The notes: generated from the letters alone by a model not told the origin. A stretch of 64,000 nt of DNA from Collinsella sp. AF25-2LB (GCF_003458415.1 NZ_QRUF01000010.1:25695-89694); one strand, 5' to 3'; counted from the stretch's first letter, positions 49,857 through 60,035 are shown. Numbers and translations: made by a program.

Positions 49857-51653
49857 GTGTCTGAACAGGCAAATAATGGTTGTGCTGCCGGCTTTGGCGT
49901 GCGTTTGATCGGCTGTGATGACGATGCGATTTTGCCCATTGGCATGCACGACTATGCGGAAGCTCTTGGTTGCTGCATGCTGGTCGACAAGACCATGTTT
50001 ATTGCCGATGTGTTGGACTGCGACGCGTCCGTTGTGGTGTGCTGTCGACCCGAGGGTTTTGGCAAGAGCATGAACTTGTCGATGCTCAGGGCTTTTCTGG
50101 AGCGTCCAGCGGTCGGTCGCGCTGGTCAGCGTTTGTTTGCCGATGCTCAGATTTGGGATGCAGACGGCGGGCGCTATCGGGATGAGTACGCTTGCTATCC
50201 GGTGATATCGCTGGACTTTTCTAGCGCTGCGAGGCGTGGCCCCGCTGTTGCCGGCGCCGTGCGCGATGCCCTTTCGGGCGAGTGCGCTCGATTGTTGGCG
50301 CTCTTGGAGGCTCCGGATTTAGCTCGAGACAAGGTGCGTCACATCGAACGCGTTGCGCGTGGCGCGGCGAGCGAGGATGAGGTCGCCTCGGTGCTTGGCG
50401 TGCTCATTGGGCTGCTGGAGATGGCCTGCGATGAGCAGGTTGTATTGCTCGTTGATGGGTACGACGCGGCGTGGTTGGGCCGTGCGAGCGCGAGGGGCGC
50501 TTCCGGCGCCGATCCGGCAGGGCTATTCGATCGTGTGCTGTTCGACGCCATTGCCACTGCGCGCGATTCGTTGCGGCTGACGTGTCTGATGGGGGAGCGT
50601 CCCAGTCCTGCCGAAGCGGCGCTTTCGTCGCGCAGTTGCTCGTATTGTCTGTCGACGCCGCTTTCGACGTGGTGTGACCGTTGGTTCGGCTTTTCGGATG
50701 CCGAGGTCCAGGCTCTGTTGAATCGTGCTGGGCGCGAGGAAAACCTTGATGATGCGCGTGAATGGCTCGAGGGATATCGGTTTGGCAGGGTCTATTGCTC
50801 GAGTCCGGCGCGCGTGATCGGTTTTCTGGACCGAGGCTGCACGGCGCCTGTGCGCGCCGATCTGTATGGGTATGCGGATTGCCTGAGTAGGGTAGTTGCC
50901 GGGTGGAATCTCGACCGCCTTTCGGTCTTGTTTGATTTGCTCGAGGCCCATGGGTGCGCTGAGGTCCCGCTTTGTTTGGGCACTGCAGAGCCAGATGTCT
51001 CGCCTGACGATGGCATGTGGACAGCGCTGTATCTGTCCGGTTTTCTCACGACGGATATGACTGAGGAGCCAGAACATGGCGATCGCCTCCGTGCTTTGCG
51101 ATTGCCCAATAACGAGCTTCGCCAGGCCTTGCGTCTAGTGATTATTGAGTGGTTTGAGTGTGCTGCCGAAGACATTCGAGACGTCGATGCGTTTCGCGAC
51201 GGGTTGTGCCGTGGGGACGAGGATACGGTGAGGCGGGCGCTAAGCCGCATCCTGGGAGATGCGGGAATCGGTGCGACCGACCCAGATGCGCCGCTGCCAT
51301 ATCATCTGCTCTTGCAGGGGCTCTGCTTTGGCTTGCCGGGCTATGCCAATCCTGCCTCGAGGCGAAAGTGTGGCGCGGGTCGCTGGGACATCCAGGTTTT
51401 CCCTACGGGTGCTGTGTTCGACGTAGCAGATACGATTGGCATGCTGGACGAGCGCCCGCTGATAACGATTAACTTGATGTATGACCCCGATGTGGATGCG
51501 CTGGGCCTGGAATTGCTGGCCGTGCAGTCGCTACTCGACATAGAGCGCGACGGCATCGACGAAATCCGTGTGCCGCGCCCCGGCGTGGGTCGCATGCGCT
51601 GGGGGTTCGGTTTTGATGGGCAGCATGTGGCTACGGTGTGCCAGCGGCTTTAA
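49857..51653 (+). CDS. AAA-ATPase-like/PD-(D/E)XK family protein with degenerate active sites
   Basis: The 598-residue protein has the layout of the AAA-ATPase-like plus PD-(D/E)XK nuclease family common in gut bacteria. An N-terminal part has YAEALGCCMLVDKTMFIADVL, a P-loop-like RPEGFGKSMNLSML near residue 63 and a Walker B-like VVLLVDGYDAAW near 195. Usual members read DEYD, so the catalytic Glu is Gly here. The C-terminal nuclease region keeps GRWDIQVFP near 508, but the following E-x-K appears as ITINLMYD, without Glu or Lys. Start is GTG at 49857 after AGGGGGGAA. Function is unknown. Confidence 0.75.
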   Translation: MSEQANNGCAAGFGVRLIGCDDDAILPIGMHDYAEALGCCMLVDKTMFIADVLDCDASVVVCCRPEGFGKSMNLSMLRAFLERPAVGRAGQRLFADAQIWDADGGRYRDEYACYPVISLDFSSAARRGPAVAGAVRDALSGECARLLALLEAPDLARDKVRHIERVARGAASEDEVASVLGVLIGLLEMACDEQVVLLVDGYDAAWLGRASARGASGADPAGLFDRVLFDAIATARDSLRLTCLMGERPSPAEAALSSRSCSYCLSTPLSTWCDRWFGFSDAEVQALLNRAGREENLDDAREWLEGYRFGRVYCSSPARVIGFLDRGCTAPVRADLYGYADCLSRVVAGWNLDRLSVLFDLLEAHGCAEVPLCLGTAEPDVSPDDGMWTALYLSGFLTTDMTEEPEHGDRLRALRLPNNELRQALRLVIIEWFECAAEDIRDVDAFRDGLCRGDEDTVRRALSRILGDAGIGATDPDAPLPYHLLLQGLCFGLPGYANPASRRKCGAGRWDIQVFPTGAVFDVADTIGMLDERPLITINLMYDPDVDALGLELLAVQSLLDIERDGIDEIRVPRPGVGRMRWGFGFDGQHVATVCQRL

Positions 51654-51677
51654 GCGCTGAGGTGTTTCCGGCTTCCG

Positions 51678-52697
51678 TTACTCTGCGTCCTTCATGGGCG
51701 GCATGGGCTCCCAGTCGGGGTCCTTGATAATCTTGCGGGCGTCTTTCATGCCACGGCGCAGCGCCGGGATGCCGGTCTTAAAGCACTTGTCAACGGCAGC
51801 CAGGCGAATGAATTCCTTGCAGAAGGTCGCGGCGTTGCCCAGACGGAACAGCACGGGGTGATAGTCGCCGTAGATCTGCATGTAGCGGGCGAGGAAGCCT
51901 CGGTTGCGCATAATGTAGTAGCGGTTGGTGTCGCTCGTGGAGTTGAGCTGGCGCTTGCCGGCGATATCCCAGTTAGAGACGGCGCGGGCGCGCTTGAGAA
52001 CCACGTCGGCAACAACGGCGGCGGAGAAGTGCTGGCTGGCCACGTAGCCATAGCAGGCATCGTCGCCGTAGATAAAGAAGCGCGCGTCGGGCAGGCCGAT
52101 CTTGTCGACCACGCGGCGCGAGAACATGCCGCCCTCAAAGCACAGCTGGTTCATGGTGCGGTAGCCCTCGGGACCCAGATCCCACTTGGCGACTGGGTTG
52201 GGAATGCCGAGCGAAAGGATGAGTTGGTATTGCCAAAAGAAGGCGCCGCCGTCAAAGTCTAGGCGCGAACCCTGGATGACATCGTAGCGGTCGGTCCACT
52301 TGGCAAGACGCTCGATGCCTTCGGGGATGACGAGCACGTCGTCGTCCATCACCCAGAACCACTGGGCGCCCAGGTCGTAGGCGCATTTAGTGCCGGCGGA
52401 GAAGCCGCCCGCACCGCCGCCGTTTTCGAGCTGCGGGGCGTAGATGACGCGGTCGGTGCCGCCCTGCGCGTCGGGCTGCTCGGTGTCGATGCCCCACAGG
52501 TTGGCCAGGCGCTCGTTAAATGCGGCGCACATGGCCTCGGTCTCGCGCGAATTTTCGTTATCGACAATCACGATGCGCCAGGGCGCGGCAGTGAGCTTGG
52601 TCATAGAGTCGAACAGGTTGGCCAGGAGTTCCTGGCGCTTATAGGTGACGACAACGATGGCGAGCTTGTCGATGGGGGCGGGAAGGGTTGAAGGCAT
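51678..52697 (-). CDS. Family 2 glycosyltransferase, galactofuranosyltransferase (GlfT)-like
   Basis: A 339-residue GT-A enzyme. AIVVVTYKRQELLANLFDSM opens the nucleotide-sugar domain. ENGGGAGGFSAGTKCAYDLGAQWFWVMDDDVLV contains the metal-binding DDD and is typical of GlfT-type galactofuranosyl or rhamnosyl transferases. GDDACYGYVASQHF near 222 holds the likely catalytic acid pair. It acts at the cytoplasmic membrane on a lipid-linked glycan. The start at 52697 is preceded by AAAGGA at a longish distance. It is divergent from the five-gene glycosyltransferase array at 52954-59864. Confidence 0.83.
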   Translation of the reverse strand: MPSTLPAPIDKLAIVVVTYKRQELLANLFDSMTKLTAAPWRIVIVDNENSRETEAMCAAFNERLANLWGIDTEQPDAQGGTDRVIYAPQLENGGGAGGFSAGTKCAYDLGAQWFWVMDDDVLVIPEGIERLAKWTDRYDVIQGSRLDFDGGAFFWQYQLILSLGIPNPVAKWDLGPEGYRTMNQLCFEGGMFSRRVVDKIGLPDARFFIYGDDACYGYVASQHFSAAVVADVVLKRARAVSNWDIAGKRQLNSTSDTNRYYIMRNRGFLARYMQIYGDYHPVLFRLGNAATFCKEFIRLAAVDKCFKTGIPALRRGMKDARKIIKDPDWEPMPPMKDAE

Positions 52698-52953
52698 GGG
52701 GCAATATATCCTTTCACGCGCGGCGGGCGAGCGCTGCACGGAAGCTATCGAATACGTCCTTGGGACTGTCCTATTGTAAAGGCTCGGCGCACCTTGGCGG
52801 CAAGCTTTGAATAAAACGCAGGAACCTGCCATGGGCCCGCCGCATGATGTGGGGCTGCTTTGCCCGCAAGAGGCTCCATAGATTATATAAACGCCCGCTG
52901 GCGCGCTGACCCTTTGATACCATGAAACGACAGGTATTTCCTAAGGAGCACAT

Positions 52954-54057
52954 TTGTCTACTAACGCCTCTGGCAGCCCTGTTCTGTCGCTACTTATTCC
53001 CATTTACAATGTTCAGCGCTACCTGCGCGAGTGTCTCGATTCCGCCATGGCGCAGACGCTCAAGGATATTGAGATCATCTGCATTAACGACGGGTCGACC
53101 GACAACTCGCCGGCGATTATCCGCGAGTATATGGAGCGCGATGGGCGCGTCAAGATGATCGACAAGGTCAACAGCGGCTACGGCGACTCAATGAACCACG
53201 GTCTGGAGATGGCGCGTGGCAAGTACGTTGGCATCTTGGAGTCCGATGACTTTATGGCGCCCGACGCACTCGAAAAGCTTGTCTCGGCCGCCGATAGCAA
53301 TAATGCCGACTTTGCGAAGGCTAACTTTGATTTCTACTGGTCTAAGCCCGAGGAGCGCCGTTCGCTGCACGAGATGTTTAAGGCCAAGGACTGCGGCAAG
53401 CCGGTGCACCCGAGCGATACGACTCAGTTCTTTAAGCAAAAGCCGTCGATTTGGTCGGCCGTGTACCGTCGCGATTTTCTTGAGCGCAACGGCATTAAGT
53501 TCCTGCCGACTCCGGGGGCATCCTTTCAGGACACGTCATTCGCCTTTAAGGTGATCGCGTGCGCCGATAAGGCTGTTTACCTGCATGATGCCGTGTTGTC
53601 TTATCGCCAGGACAACGAGAATTCCTCGGTCAATTCTTCGGCTAAGGTCTTTTGCGTCAATTCCGAGTATGCCGAGATTGAGCGTTGGATTCGAGAGGAT
53701 TATGCCCGCGACCACGCAAGCGGCGATGTCGCGCGCATGCTCAAGTTCAATCAACTCATTAAGTACGATTCGTACATGTGGAACTACGTGCGCCTGGCGC
53801 CTAAGTTCTATAAGGAGTTCCTGGTTCAGATGGCCAAGGAATTTCAGGCGGCCTTGGACGCCGGGGACTTTTCGCTTGACGACCTCAAGCCGTGGAAGCG
53901 CGCAAATCTCGCTGCCATCCTCAAAGATCCTGAGGGCTGGGTTGACGAGCATCCGAGTTTTGCGACGGATGGTGCCTTGGGGCGTGCTAAGTATTACGCC
54001 TCGGTTGGAGGCCCAGGCGTGGTCGCCGCCTTCCTCATCGAATCGCTGAGGGGGTAG
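52954..54057 (+). CDS. Family 2 glycosyltransferase
   Basis: The 367-residue protein has a GT-A domain (about 10-230) with LSLLIPIYNVQRYLRECLDSAMAQTL and INDGSTDNSP, then KVNSGYGDSMNHGLEMARGKYVGILESDDFM, where SDD is the metal-binding DxD-type site. A roughly 130-residue helical C-terminal part follows. The start is TTG at 52954 after AAGGAG at good spacing. It closely resembles the protein at 55179-56297 (for example PSIWSA and LPTPGAS), so the two are paralogues. First gene of a same-strand array, probably building a cell-surface polysaccharide. Confidence 0.87.
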   Translation: MSTNASGSPVLSLLIPIYNVQRYLRECLDSAMAQTLKDIEIICINDGSTDNSPAIIREYMERDGRVKMIDKVNSGYGDSMNHGLEMARGKYVGILESDDFMAPDALEKLVSAADSNNADFAKANFDFYWSKPEERRSLHEMFKAKDCGKPVHPSDTTQFFKQKPSIWSAVYRRDFLERNGIKFLPTPGASFQDTSFAFKVIACADKAVYLHDAVLSYRQDNENSSVNSSAKVFCVNSEYAEIERWIREDYARDHASGDVARMLKFNQLIKYDSYMWNYVRLAPKFYKEFLVQMAKEFQAALDAGDFSLDDLKPWKRANLAAILKDPEGWVDEHPSFATDGALGRAKYYASVGGPGVVAAFLIESLRG

Positions 54058-54063
54058 GTCGGC

Positions 54064-55104
54064 ATGGGAGAGGCCTCGTGTCCTAAAGCTACCATTGTCG
54101 TCCCCGTTTACAACTCTGCGCGCTCCATTCAGCGATGCCTCGATTCGCTGTTGGCCCAGTCTGAGCGTTCGATTCAGGTTGTCTGCGTCAACGACGGTTC
54201 GACTGATGATTCGTTGAACGTGTTGCGTCGGATCGCGCAGGCCGACGATCGCGTACTGGTGATTGACCAGGAAAACGCGGGCGTCTCGTGTGCTCGAAAT
54301 GCCGGCATCGATGCCGCCGTGGGCGGGACCGTCTTTTTTGTGGACGCCGACGATTACATCGATGCCCAGACGGTCGAGCGCGTGCTGCATGCCATGGAGT
54401 CTGCGGATGCCGAGGCCGCCGTTTTTGGCGGCGTCTGTGAACCTGCCGATGCTGCCCCCAAACGCGTCCAGCAACTCATGAGCCCCAAAGCTGGTACCTT
54501 CGGCGCCCGCGATCCTCAACTGCTGTTCCATTCGAATGCGCAGCCCTATGCCTGCCGTGCGGCTTTTTCGCGCGAGCTGCTCAATCGCGAAGGCATTCGC
54601 TTCGCCCCCGGTTTGGCTTTGGGCGAGGACGTCGTCTTCCAATTTGCGGCTTATGCGCTTGCCCGCAGGACCGTCGTCATGCCTGACAAGTTCTACCACT
54701 ACGTGATGGAGAGCGAATCGGCGACGCACGAGTTCAACAGTGCCGAGGCGCGCGCCAAAAAGCTTGACGCCCACATGAAGATGCTCGAGGAGGTCTTGGA
54801 AGACTGGGCGGCCTATGGTCTTTTGGACCTGTGTCCCGGCGAGCTGATAACTTGGTTTTTGGACCTAATTGTGTTCGATCTGGCGCGCTTGGATGCCGAT
54901 GACTTCCATCGCGTGGCGGCTCGCGTCAACATGGACCTCACGACGTTTTTGGGAACGGAGTGGGCGGATATGCCTGCTAAGGGTGCCGTTCGCCGTGTTG
55001 CCCACAAGCTCGTTGCGGCGACCTCGGGCGTTTCGATGGCAGACGCCACGCTGTTCTATCTTTCGACTCGCGGTCTCAAAGCCTGCCTGGAGCGCTTTCT
55101 ATAA
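54064..55104 (+). CDS. Family 2 glycosyltransferase
   Basis: A 346-residue GT-A enzyme with ATIVVPVYNSARSIQRCLDSLLAQ, VNDGSTDDSLNVL and ENAGVSCARNAGIDAA. The metal-binding VDADDYIDAQ is near 97. It starts 7 bp after the previous stop and is therefore cotranscribed. The second half contains LGEDVVFQFAAYALARRTV near residue 184, the region expected to hold acceptor-binding residues. Sugar and acceptor are unknown. Confidence 0.86.
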   Translation: MGEASCPKATIVVPVYNSARSIQRCLDSLLAQSERSIQVVCVNDGSTDDSLNVLRRIAQADDRVLVIDQENAGVSCARNAGIDAAVGGTVFFVDADDYIDAQTVERVLHAMESADAEAAVFGGVCEPADAAPKRVQQLMSPKAGTFGARDPQLLFHSNAQPYACRAAFSRELLNREGIRFAPGLALGEDVVFQFAAYALARRTVVMPDKFYHYVMESESATHEFNSAEARAKKLDAHMKMLEEVLEDWAAYGLLDLCPGELITWFLDLIVFDLARLDADDFHRVAARVNMDLTTFLGTEWADMPAKGAVRRVAHKLVAATSGVSMADATLFYLSTRGLKACLERFL

Positions 55105-55178
55105 TTCCAAGCGCTGCCGCCCGCCGCAACTCGGCTGCTAAAATAACCCTGTTACACGCTATTCAACGGGAGGTTCTC

Positions 55179-56297
55179 TTGCAGAACTCTGATACCCCTA
55201 AAGTTTCGCTGCTTGTCCCCATTTGCAATGTCGAGCGCTATCTGCGCGTGTGCCTCGATTCCGCCGTGGCGCAGACGCTCAATGACATCGAGATCATCTG
55301 CATCAACGACGGCTCCACCGATAGCTCGCCGGATATCATCCGCGAGTACATGGAGCACGACCCCCGTGTAAAGATGATCGACAAGGCCAACAGCGGCTAC
55401 GGCGACTCGATGAACCGTGGCCTGGAGATGGCGCGCGGTGAGTACGTGGGCATCCTTGAGTCCGACGACTTTATGTTTGAGGATTCGCTTCAAAAGCTGG
55501 TCGCCAAGGCCGATGCTGAGCATGCCGATGCGGTAAAGGGCGACTTTTATCTGTATTGGTCCACGCCCAGCGAGCGACGTGAGCTGTTTGGGATTATCGA
55601 CGAGCATATGACGGGCGCCGCGTATCGCCCCGTCGATCGCCCGGGCATCTTCTACCGCAAACCTTCCATTTGGTCGGCTATCTATCGGCGCGCGTTCCTC
55701 AACGACAATCAGATTCGCTTCCTTCCCACGCCGGGTGCCTCGTATCAGGATGCGGGTTTTAACTTTAAGGTCTGGGCATGCGCCGAGCGTGCTGCGTTTA
55801 TCGCGGACCCCATTTTGTGCTATCGCCAAGACAACGAGAAGAGCTCCGTTAATTCGCCCAATAAGGTGTTTTGCGTGTGCGACGAATATGCCGAGATGCA
55901 GCGCTTTTTGGATGAAAGCCCCGAGCTTAAGGCTCAGCTTCAGGGCATTTTAATGCGTATGAAGGTCGATACGTACCGTTGGAATGATGAGCGCCTGGTC
56001 GATGAGTTGCGCGAGCAGTTTTGGGAGAAGGCTTCACCCGAGCTGAGGGCCGATTGGGATGCCGGTCGCTTTGACCTATCGCTGTTCGACCCGCGCGGCG
56101 AGACCGACTTGCGCCTGATGGTCAAGTCGCCCCGCGCCTATATCGATTCGCGCTTTGACTTTAAGAAGCCGGGCAAGCTCAATACGTTTAAGCATTACTT
56201 TAAGATTGGCGGCCTGCCGCTGGTCTGGCGCGTGCTGACGTATCAGCGCACCTACGGCGACAACCCGCACCCTGATGACGTTCCGGCCGCACAGTAG
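55179..56297 (+). CDS. Family 2 glycosyltransferase, paralogue of 52954-54057
   Basis: The 372-residue protein has SLLVPICNVERYLRVCLDSAVAQTL, INDGSTDSSPDIIREYMEHD and a SGYGDSMNRGLEMARGEYVGILESDDFM segment. These are almost residue-for-residue like the first gene of the array. The C-terminal part diverges and is longer. It also uses a TTG start (55179), after GGGAGG. Duplication within the array is the simplest origin. Confidence 0.87.
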   Translation: MQNSDTPKVSLLVPICNVERYLRVCLDSAVAQTLNDIEIICINDGSTDSSPDIIREYMEHDPRVKMIDKANSGYGDSMNRGLEMARGEYVGILESDDFMFEDSLQKLVAKADAEHADAVKGDFYLYWSTPSERRELFGIIDEHMTGAAYRPVDRPGIFYRKPSIWSAIYRRAFLNDNQIRFLPTPGASYQDAGFNFKVWACAERAAFIADPILCYRQDNEKSSVNSPNKVFCVCDEYAEMQRFLDESPELKAQLQGILMRMKVDTYRWNDERLVDELREQFWEKASPELRADWDAGRFDLSLFDPRGETDLRLMVKSPRAYIDSRFDFKKPGKLNTFKHYFKIGGLPLVWRVLTYQRTYGDNPHPDDVPAAQ

Positions 56298-56309
56298 GAG
56301 CGAGTGACT

Positions 56310-57377
56310 ATGGCTACCCCCAAGATTTCCGTTGTCGTTCCCATCTATAACGTGGAGGAGTGCCTGGCCTGGTGCCTGGACTCCCTGCTTTCGCAGGATA
56401 TGCCCGATTGGGAGGGCGTGCTGGTCAACGATGGCTCACCGGATGGCTCGCGCGATATTGCGGCTGCCTATTGCGAAAAGGACGCGCGCTTTACGCTGGT
56501 CGATAAGGAGAACGGCGGTCTGTCGAGTGCGCGTAATGCAGGCATCGCCGCGTCCATGGCGCCTATCGTTGCGTTTTTGGATTCCGACGACCGCTTCACG
56601 CCCGATGCATGCCGCGTGATCGTCGATGCCTTTGAGCGCGAGGACTGCGACGTTTTGACCTTTGGCGCGAATCCGTATCCGCTGGAGGCGGGGTATCCGT
56701 GGCTTAACTATGTGCTGAGCCCGCGCGATGTGTCGTTTGTGGGCTATAGCTCTGACCTGCTGTTTAAGGAAGCATCTCGCCCCTTTGCATGGCGCACCGC
56801 CTGCAAGCGTGAGTTTTTGCTGGGCAACGGAATCGTGTTCGACGAAACCGTCAAGTATGGCGAGGACCAGGTCTTCGATTTTGTCGTGTACGGTCGTTCG
56901 CATAAGACCGCGCTTATCTCGAACAAGCTGTATGACTACCGCGTGGCGCGCAAGGGTTCGCTCATGGACACCATGCGCTACGACGACGAGACACGTCTGC
57001 TAGAGCATGTGAAGATTTACTCCGCGGTGCTGGCTGACTGGCAGCGCGACGGTCTCGATGTCCAGCATGCCGATGACCTGGCGTACTTCCTATGCGATCT
57101 GGTGCTGTACGATGCGCTCAGGTTGCTGGGTTCGGACTGCGGCAAGGTGTTTGCTGCCGTTGCCACGGCGCTTGCCGGCTCTGCCGTGGGCAGCGATACT
57201 GCGCTCGCACCATGCGCTCCTCCTGTTGCTGCTATGGTGCGTGCGGCGCTTACCAGCAAGGCCCCCAATGCCCGTGAGTGCAAAAAGCTCATGTTCGATT
57301 ACGACGTCTTGAGGTTTGGCCGCCTGGGTGCCTGCAAGCGCATGGCGGCGAACGCCCTGGGAAAGCGAGAAGTGTAG
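56310..57377 (+). CDS. Family 2 glycosyltransferase
   Basis: A 355-residue GT-A enzyme with ISVVVPIYNVEECLAWCLDSLLSQ, VNDGSPDGSRDIAA, KENGGLSSARNAG and FLDSDDRFTPDA near 92. YGEDQVFDFVVYG near 187 is the likely acceptor or catalytic region. The ATG at 56310 lies 9 bp after AGGAG. A GTG 6 bp earlier is too close to that site. It sits 12 bp after the previous stop. Confidence 0.86.
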   Translation: MATPKISVVVPIYNVEECLAWCLDSLLSQDMPDWEGVLVNDGSPDGSRDIAAAYCEKDARFTLVDKENGGLSSARNAGIAASMAPIVAFLDSDDRFTPDACRVIVDAFEREDCDVLTFGANPYPLEAGYPWLNYVLSPRDVSFVGYSSDLLFKEASRPFAWRTACKREFLLGNGIVFDETVKYGEDQVFDFVVYGRSHKTALISNKLYDYRVARKGSLMDTMRYDDETRLLEHVKIYSAVLADWQRDGLDVQHADDLAYFLCDLVLYDALRLLGSDCGKVFAAVATALAGSAVGSDTALAPCAPPVAAMVRAALTSKAPNARECKKLMFDYDVLRFGRLGACKRMAANALGKREV

Positions 57378-59864
57378 ATGAGTATCAAGCGTTTGGCACT
57401 TTGCCGCAGTCAGGGCCGTCTGTTTGTGCTGCTTCGTTTTGCCGGTCAGGATGTCGCCGCGCTTATTGAGCGGGAGGGTTCTCAGGCGTTTGTCCATGCG
57501 ACGACGAGCGGTTCTTATGTGCCGTCGCTGGTGCTCCCGGTCGATCATGGCCGTGTGCTGGCGCTTTGCCCTTCCGTTTCCGATTACGAGCGCGAGCTCG
57601 CCGTTTTGGTGCTTCCGTTTTTGGATGGCTCGTCGATGGATGTCGTTTTTGCATCCGGTGGCCAAAGGTTGGGCTCCATTCGCCTCGATAGCCGCGTGGC
57701 CAAGCTGGAATCCAAGATTAACTACAAAGCAAAGTCTGCGTTGTGCGCACTGATTCGCGATGCGCAGCGCGGCGAGCGCTGCGGTCGCTACGAGATCGAT
57801 GCCATTCGCTATTTGCCGGCCGACGCCGGCGCGGTGTGGCGCTATGAGGTCACCTGGGCGGGAGACCCCCAGTGCGCACCTGAGCTCCAGATCTTTGATA
57901 CGCATATGAATGCCATCGATGTCACCGTGCATGTGTTTGAATCGCAGGTCGATGTTCCCCAGCGCAACGGTTGCCGCGTCAATAAAACGTATCTGAGCGT
58001 TGAGATGCCTCAGGATATACGGGATTTTGTCGCGATTGCGAGCGATCCCACAGAGCGGATCCAGAGCGGTTTTTGCGCCATGGATGGTCGCCTGTACAAC
58101 GGCATGGTCGACGACAGCTGGAACCGTATGAAGGACGCGCGTGCAGACGACGCAGCTTATCGACGTTGGTTTGAGCAGCATCGCGCAAAGCCGGGCGATT
58201 TGGCGTGCCAACGTGTCGCTTCGGCGGCCTTTGCCTATAGGCCGCTCGTGAGCATTGTGGTGCCGTGCTACAAGACCGATCGGGTCTACCTGCGCGAGCT
58301 GCTGGACTCGGTGCTAGCCCAGAGCTATGACAACTGGGAATTGCTGCTGATGGATGCCTCGCCCGAATGGGACGCGGTGTCTAATCTTGCGGCCGACGCC
58401 AATGACGAGCGCGTTCGCCGCATCGGTCTTCCCGGCAACGGCGGCATTGTGGTCAACACCAACGCTGGTATTGAACAAGCGACGGGCGACTACATCGCGT
58501 TCTTGGACCATGACGACATTCTGGAACCGGACGCGTTATTCCACTATGTTGCCGCGCTGAACAAGGCTGCCAAGGGCGAGCGTCCCCAGGTCCTGTTCTG
58601 CGACGAGGACATGTTCCAGAAAACGGGGGAGTGGGGCCAGCCGGTCTTTAAGACGCGGCTCAACGTCGACCTGCTCTATAGCCATAATTGCGTGACGCAT
58701 TTCCTTATGGTGGAGAAGGCGCTCATCGATCACATTGGTACATCTCCAGAAGACGTTGCGGGTGCCCAGGATTACGACCTTACGCTTCGCTGTCTTGCGG
58801 CGGGCGCACGGTTTGAGCATGTCGCGCACGTGCTGTATCACTGGCGCGTGCATCCGGGATCGACCGCCGATGGCTCTGCCGATAGCAAGCCGTATGCTAT
58901 TGAAGCCGGGCGCCTCGCGCTTCAGCGCCACTTTAACGCGCTGGGCGTTCGCGGAGCGGTCGAAGAGACCGAGACGCCGTTTGTTTACCGCATGCGCTAT
59001 GCGCTGCCGGAGCCTGCGCCGCTGGTGAGCATTGTGATTCCCACCAAGGACCACGTTGAGACGCTCGATGCCTGTGTGATGTCGATCGCCCAGAAGGCAA
59101 CGTATGCCAATTACGAGATCGTCTTGGTGGAGAACAACAGCGAAGCCCCGGAGACGTTTGCGTATTACGAAACCCTGCCAGAGCGCGTGGCTGCAGCATC
59201 CGAAGGCAAGGACATCGCGCGCGTTGTGTGTTGGCCGGGCGAGTTCAATTACTCCCAGATCATCAACTTTGGCGTGGAGCATGCCAAGGGTGATTACCTG
59301 CTGCTGCTGAACAACGATACCGAGGTCATAAGCCCCGATTTTATCGAAGAGATGATGGGCTATCTGCAGCGTCCCGATGCAGGCGTGGTGGGTGCCAAGC
59401 TCTATTTTGCCGACCATCTGGTGCAGCACGCTGGCATTTTGGTCGGCGTGCGTGGCGCACTTGCCCATGCCAACCAGGACTTCTCGGCAAAGCGCGAGGG
59501 CTATCTTGCCCGTGCTGTGCGCCCGGGCAACTTTAGCGCCGTAACGGGTGCCTGCCAGATGGTGCGACGCGACGTATTTGAGCGCGTCGGCGGCTACAAC
59601 GAGGAATTCGCCGTCGGCTTTAACGACGCAGACTTTTGCCTGCGCGTGTGGGAGGCGGGCTACCGCACCATTTTTACGCCCTATGCCGAGCTGTACCACT
59701 GCGAGTTCACCTCGCGCGGCAGGGAAGAGGCAAACGAGGAAAAGCTGCGCCGTTGGAAGCGCGAGCAGGCCCTGTTCATGCAGTGCTGGCCGGAGTTCTT
59801 CCTGAAGGGCGATCCGTGGTTGGGGCCGAACATATCTGCCGAGAGCGAGTACTTCTCGCTTTAG
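57378..59864 (+). CDS. Large glycosyltransferase with two family 2 domains
   Basis: The 828-residue protein starts directly at the previous stop codon. An N-terminal region of about 280 residues has no recognised motif. The first GT-A domain (about 290-520) has LVSIVVPCYKTDRVYLRELLDSVLAQ and FLDHDDILEPDAL. The second (about 545-790) has LVSIVIPTKDHVETLDACVMSI, LLLNNDTEVISPDF and NFSAVTGACQMVRRDVFERVGGYNEEF. Such tandem enzymes often add alternating or successive sugars. Part of the 3' end (59678-59768) is repeated at 62454-62544, past an AT-rich insert. Confidence 0.88.
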   Translation: MSIKRLALCRSQGRLFVLLRFAGQDVAALIEREGSQAFVHATTSGSYVPSLVLPVDHGRVLALCPSVSDYERELAVLVLPFLDGSSMDVVFASGGQRLGSIRLDSRVAKLESKINYKAKSALCALIRDAQRGERCGRYEIDAIRYLPADAGAVWRYEVTWAGDPQCAPELQIFDTHMNAIDVTVHVFESQVDVPQRNGCRVNKTYLSVEMPQDIRDFVAIASDPTERIQSGFCAMDGRLYNGMVDDSWNRMKDARADDAAYRRWFEQHRAKPGDLACQRVASAAFAYRPLVSIVVPCYKTDRVYLRELLDSVLAQSYDNWELLLMDASPEWDAVSNLAADANDERVRRIGLPGNGGIVVNTNAGIEQATGDYIAFLDHDDILEPDALFHYVAALNKAAKGERPQVLFCDEDMFQKTGEWGQPVFKTRLNVDLLYSHNCVTHFLMVEKALIDHIGTSPEDVAGAQDYDLTLRCLAAGARFEHVAHVLYHWRVHPGSTADGSADSKPYAIEAGRLALQRHFNALGVRGAVEETETPFVYRMRYALPEPAPLVSIVIPTKDHVETLDACVMSIAQKATYANYEIVLVENNSEAPETFAYYETLPERVAAASEGKDIARVVCWPGEFNYSQIINFGVEHAKGDYLLLLNNDTEVISPDFIEEMMGYLQRPDAGVVGAKLYFADHLVQHAGILVGVRGALAHANQDFSAKREGYLARAVRPGNFSAVTGACQMVRRDVFERVGGYNEEFAVGFNDADFCLRVWEAGYRTIFTPYAELYHCEFTSRGREEANEEKLRRWKREQALFMQCWPEFFLKGDPWLGPNISAESEYFSL
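59678..59768 (+). repeat. 91-bp direct repeat, left copy (within the glycosyltransferase 3' end)
   Basis: Bases 59678-59768 equal 62454-62544 with a single mismatch (59753/62529). After this both copies continue as homologous but clearly diverged glycosyltransferase ends. The 2,685 bp between them carries two genes of unlike composition. Confidence 0.9.
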
Positions 59865-60035
59865 TGCGAGGTGATGTGAAAATCCAGCATAGGGTGCTCA
59901 GGAGCTGTGAAAGCGTTGGGTTTTTGCTATATTTCCGGTGTTTGATTCGTGGAGCCTACGCTTAGCTTTTCTTATGCGTGTTGATGCGATTATTGGGATT
60001 TCAAACGCAATCCGCTTGTCTGAGGGTGAAACAGC

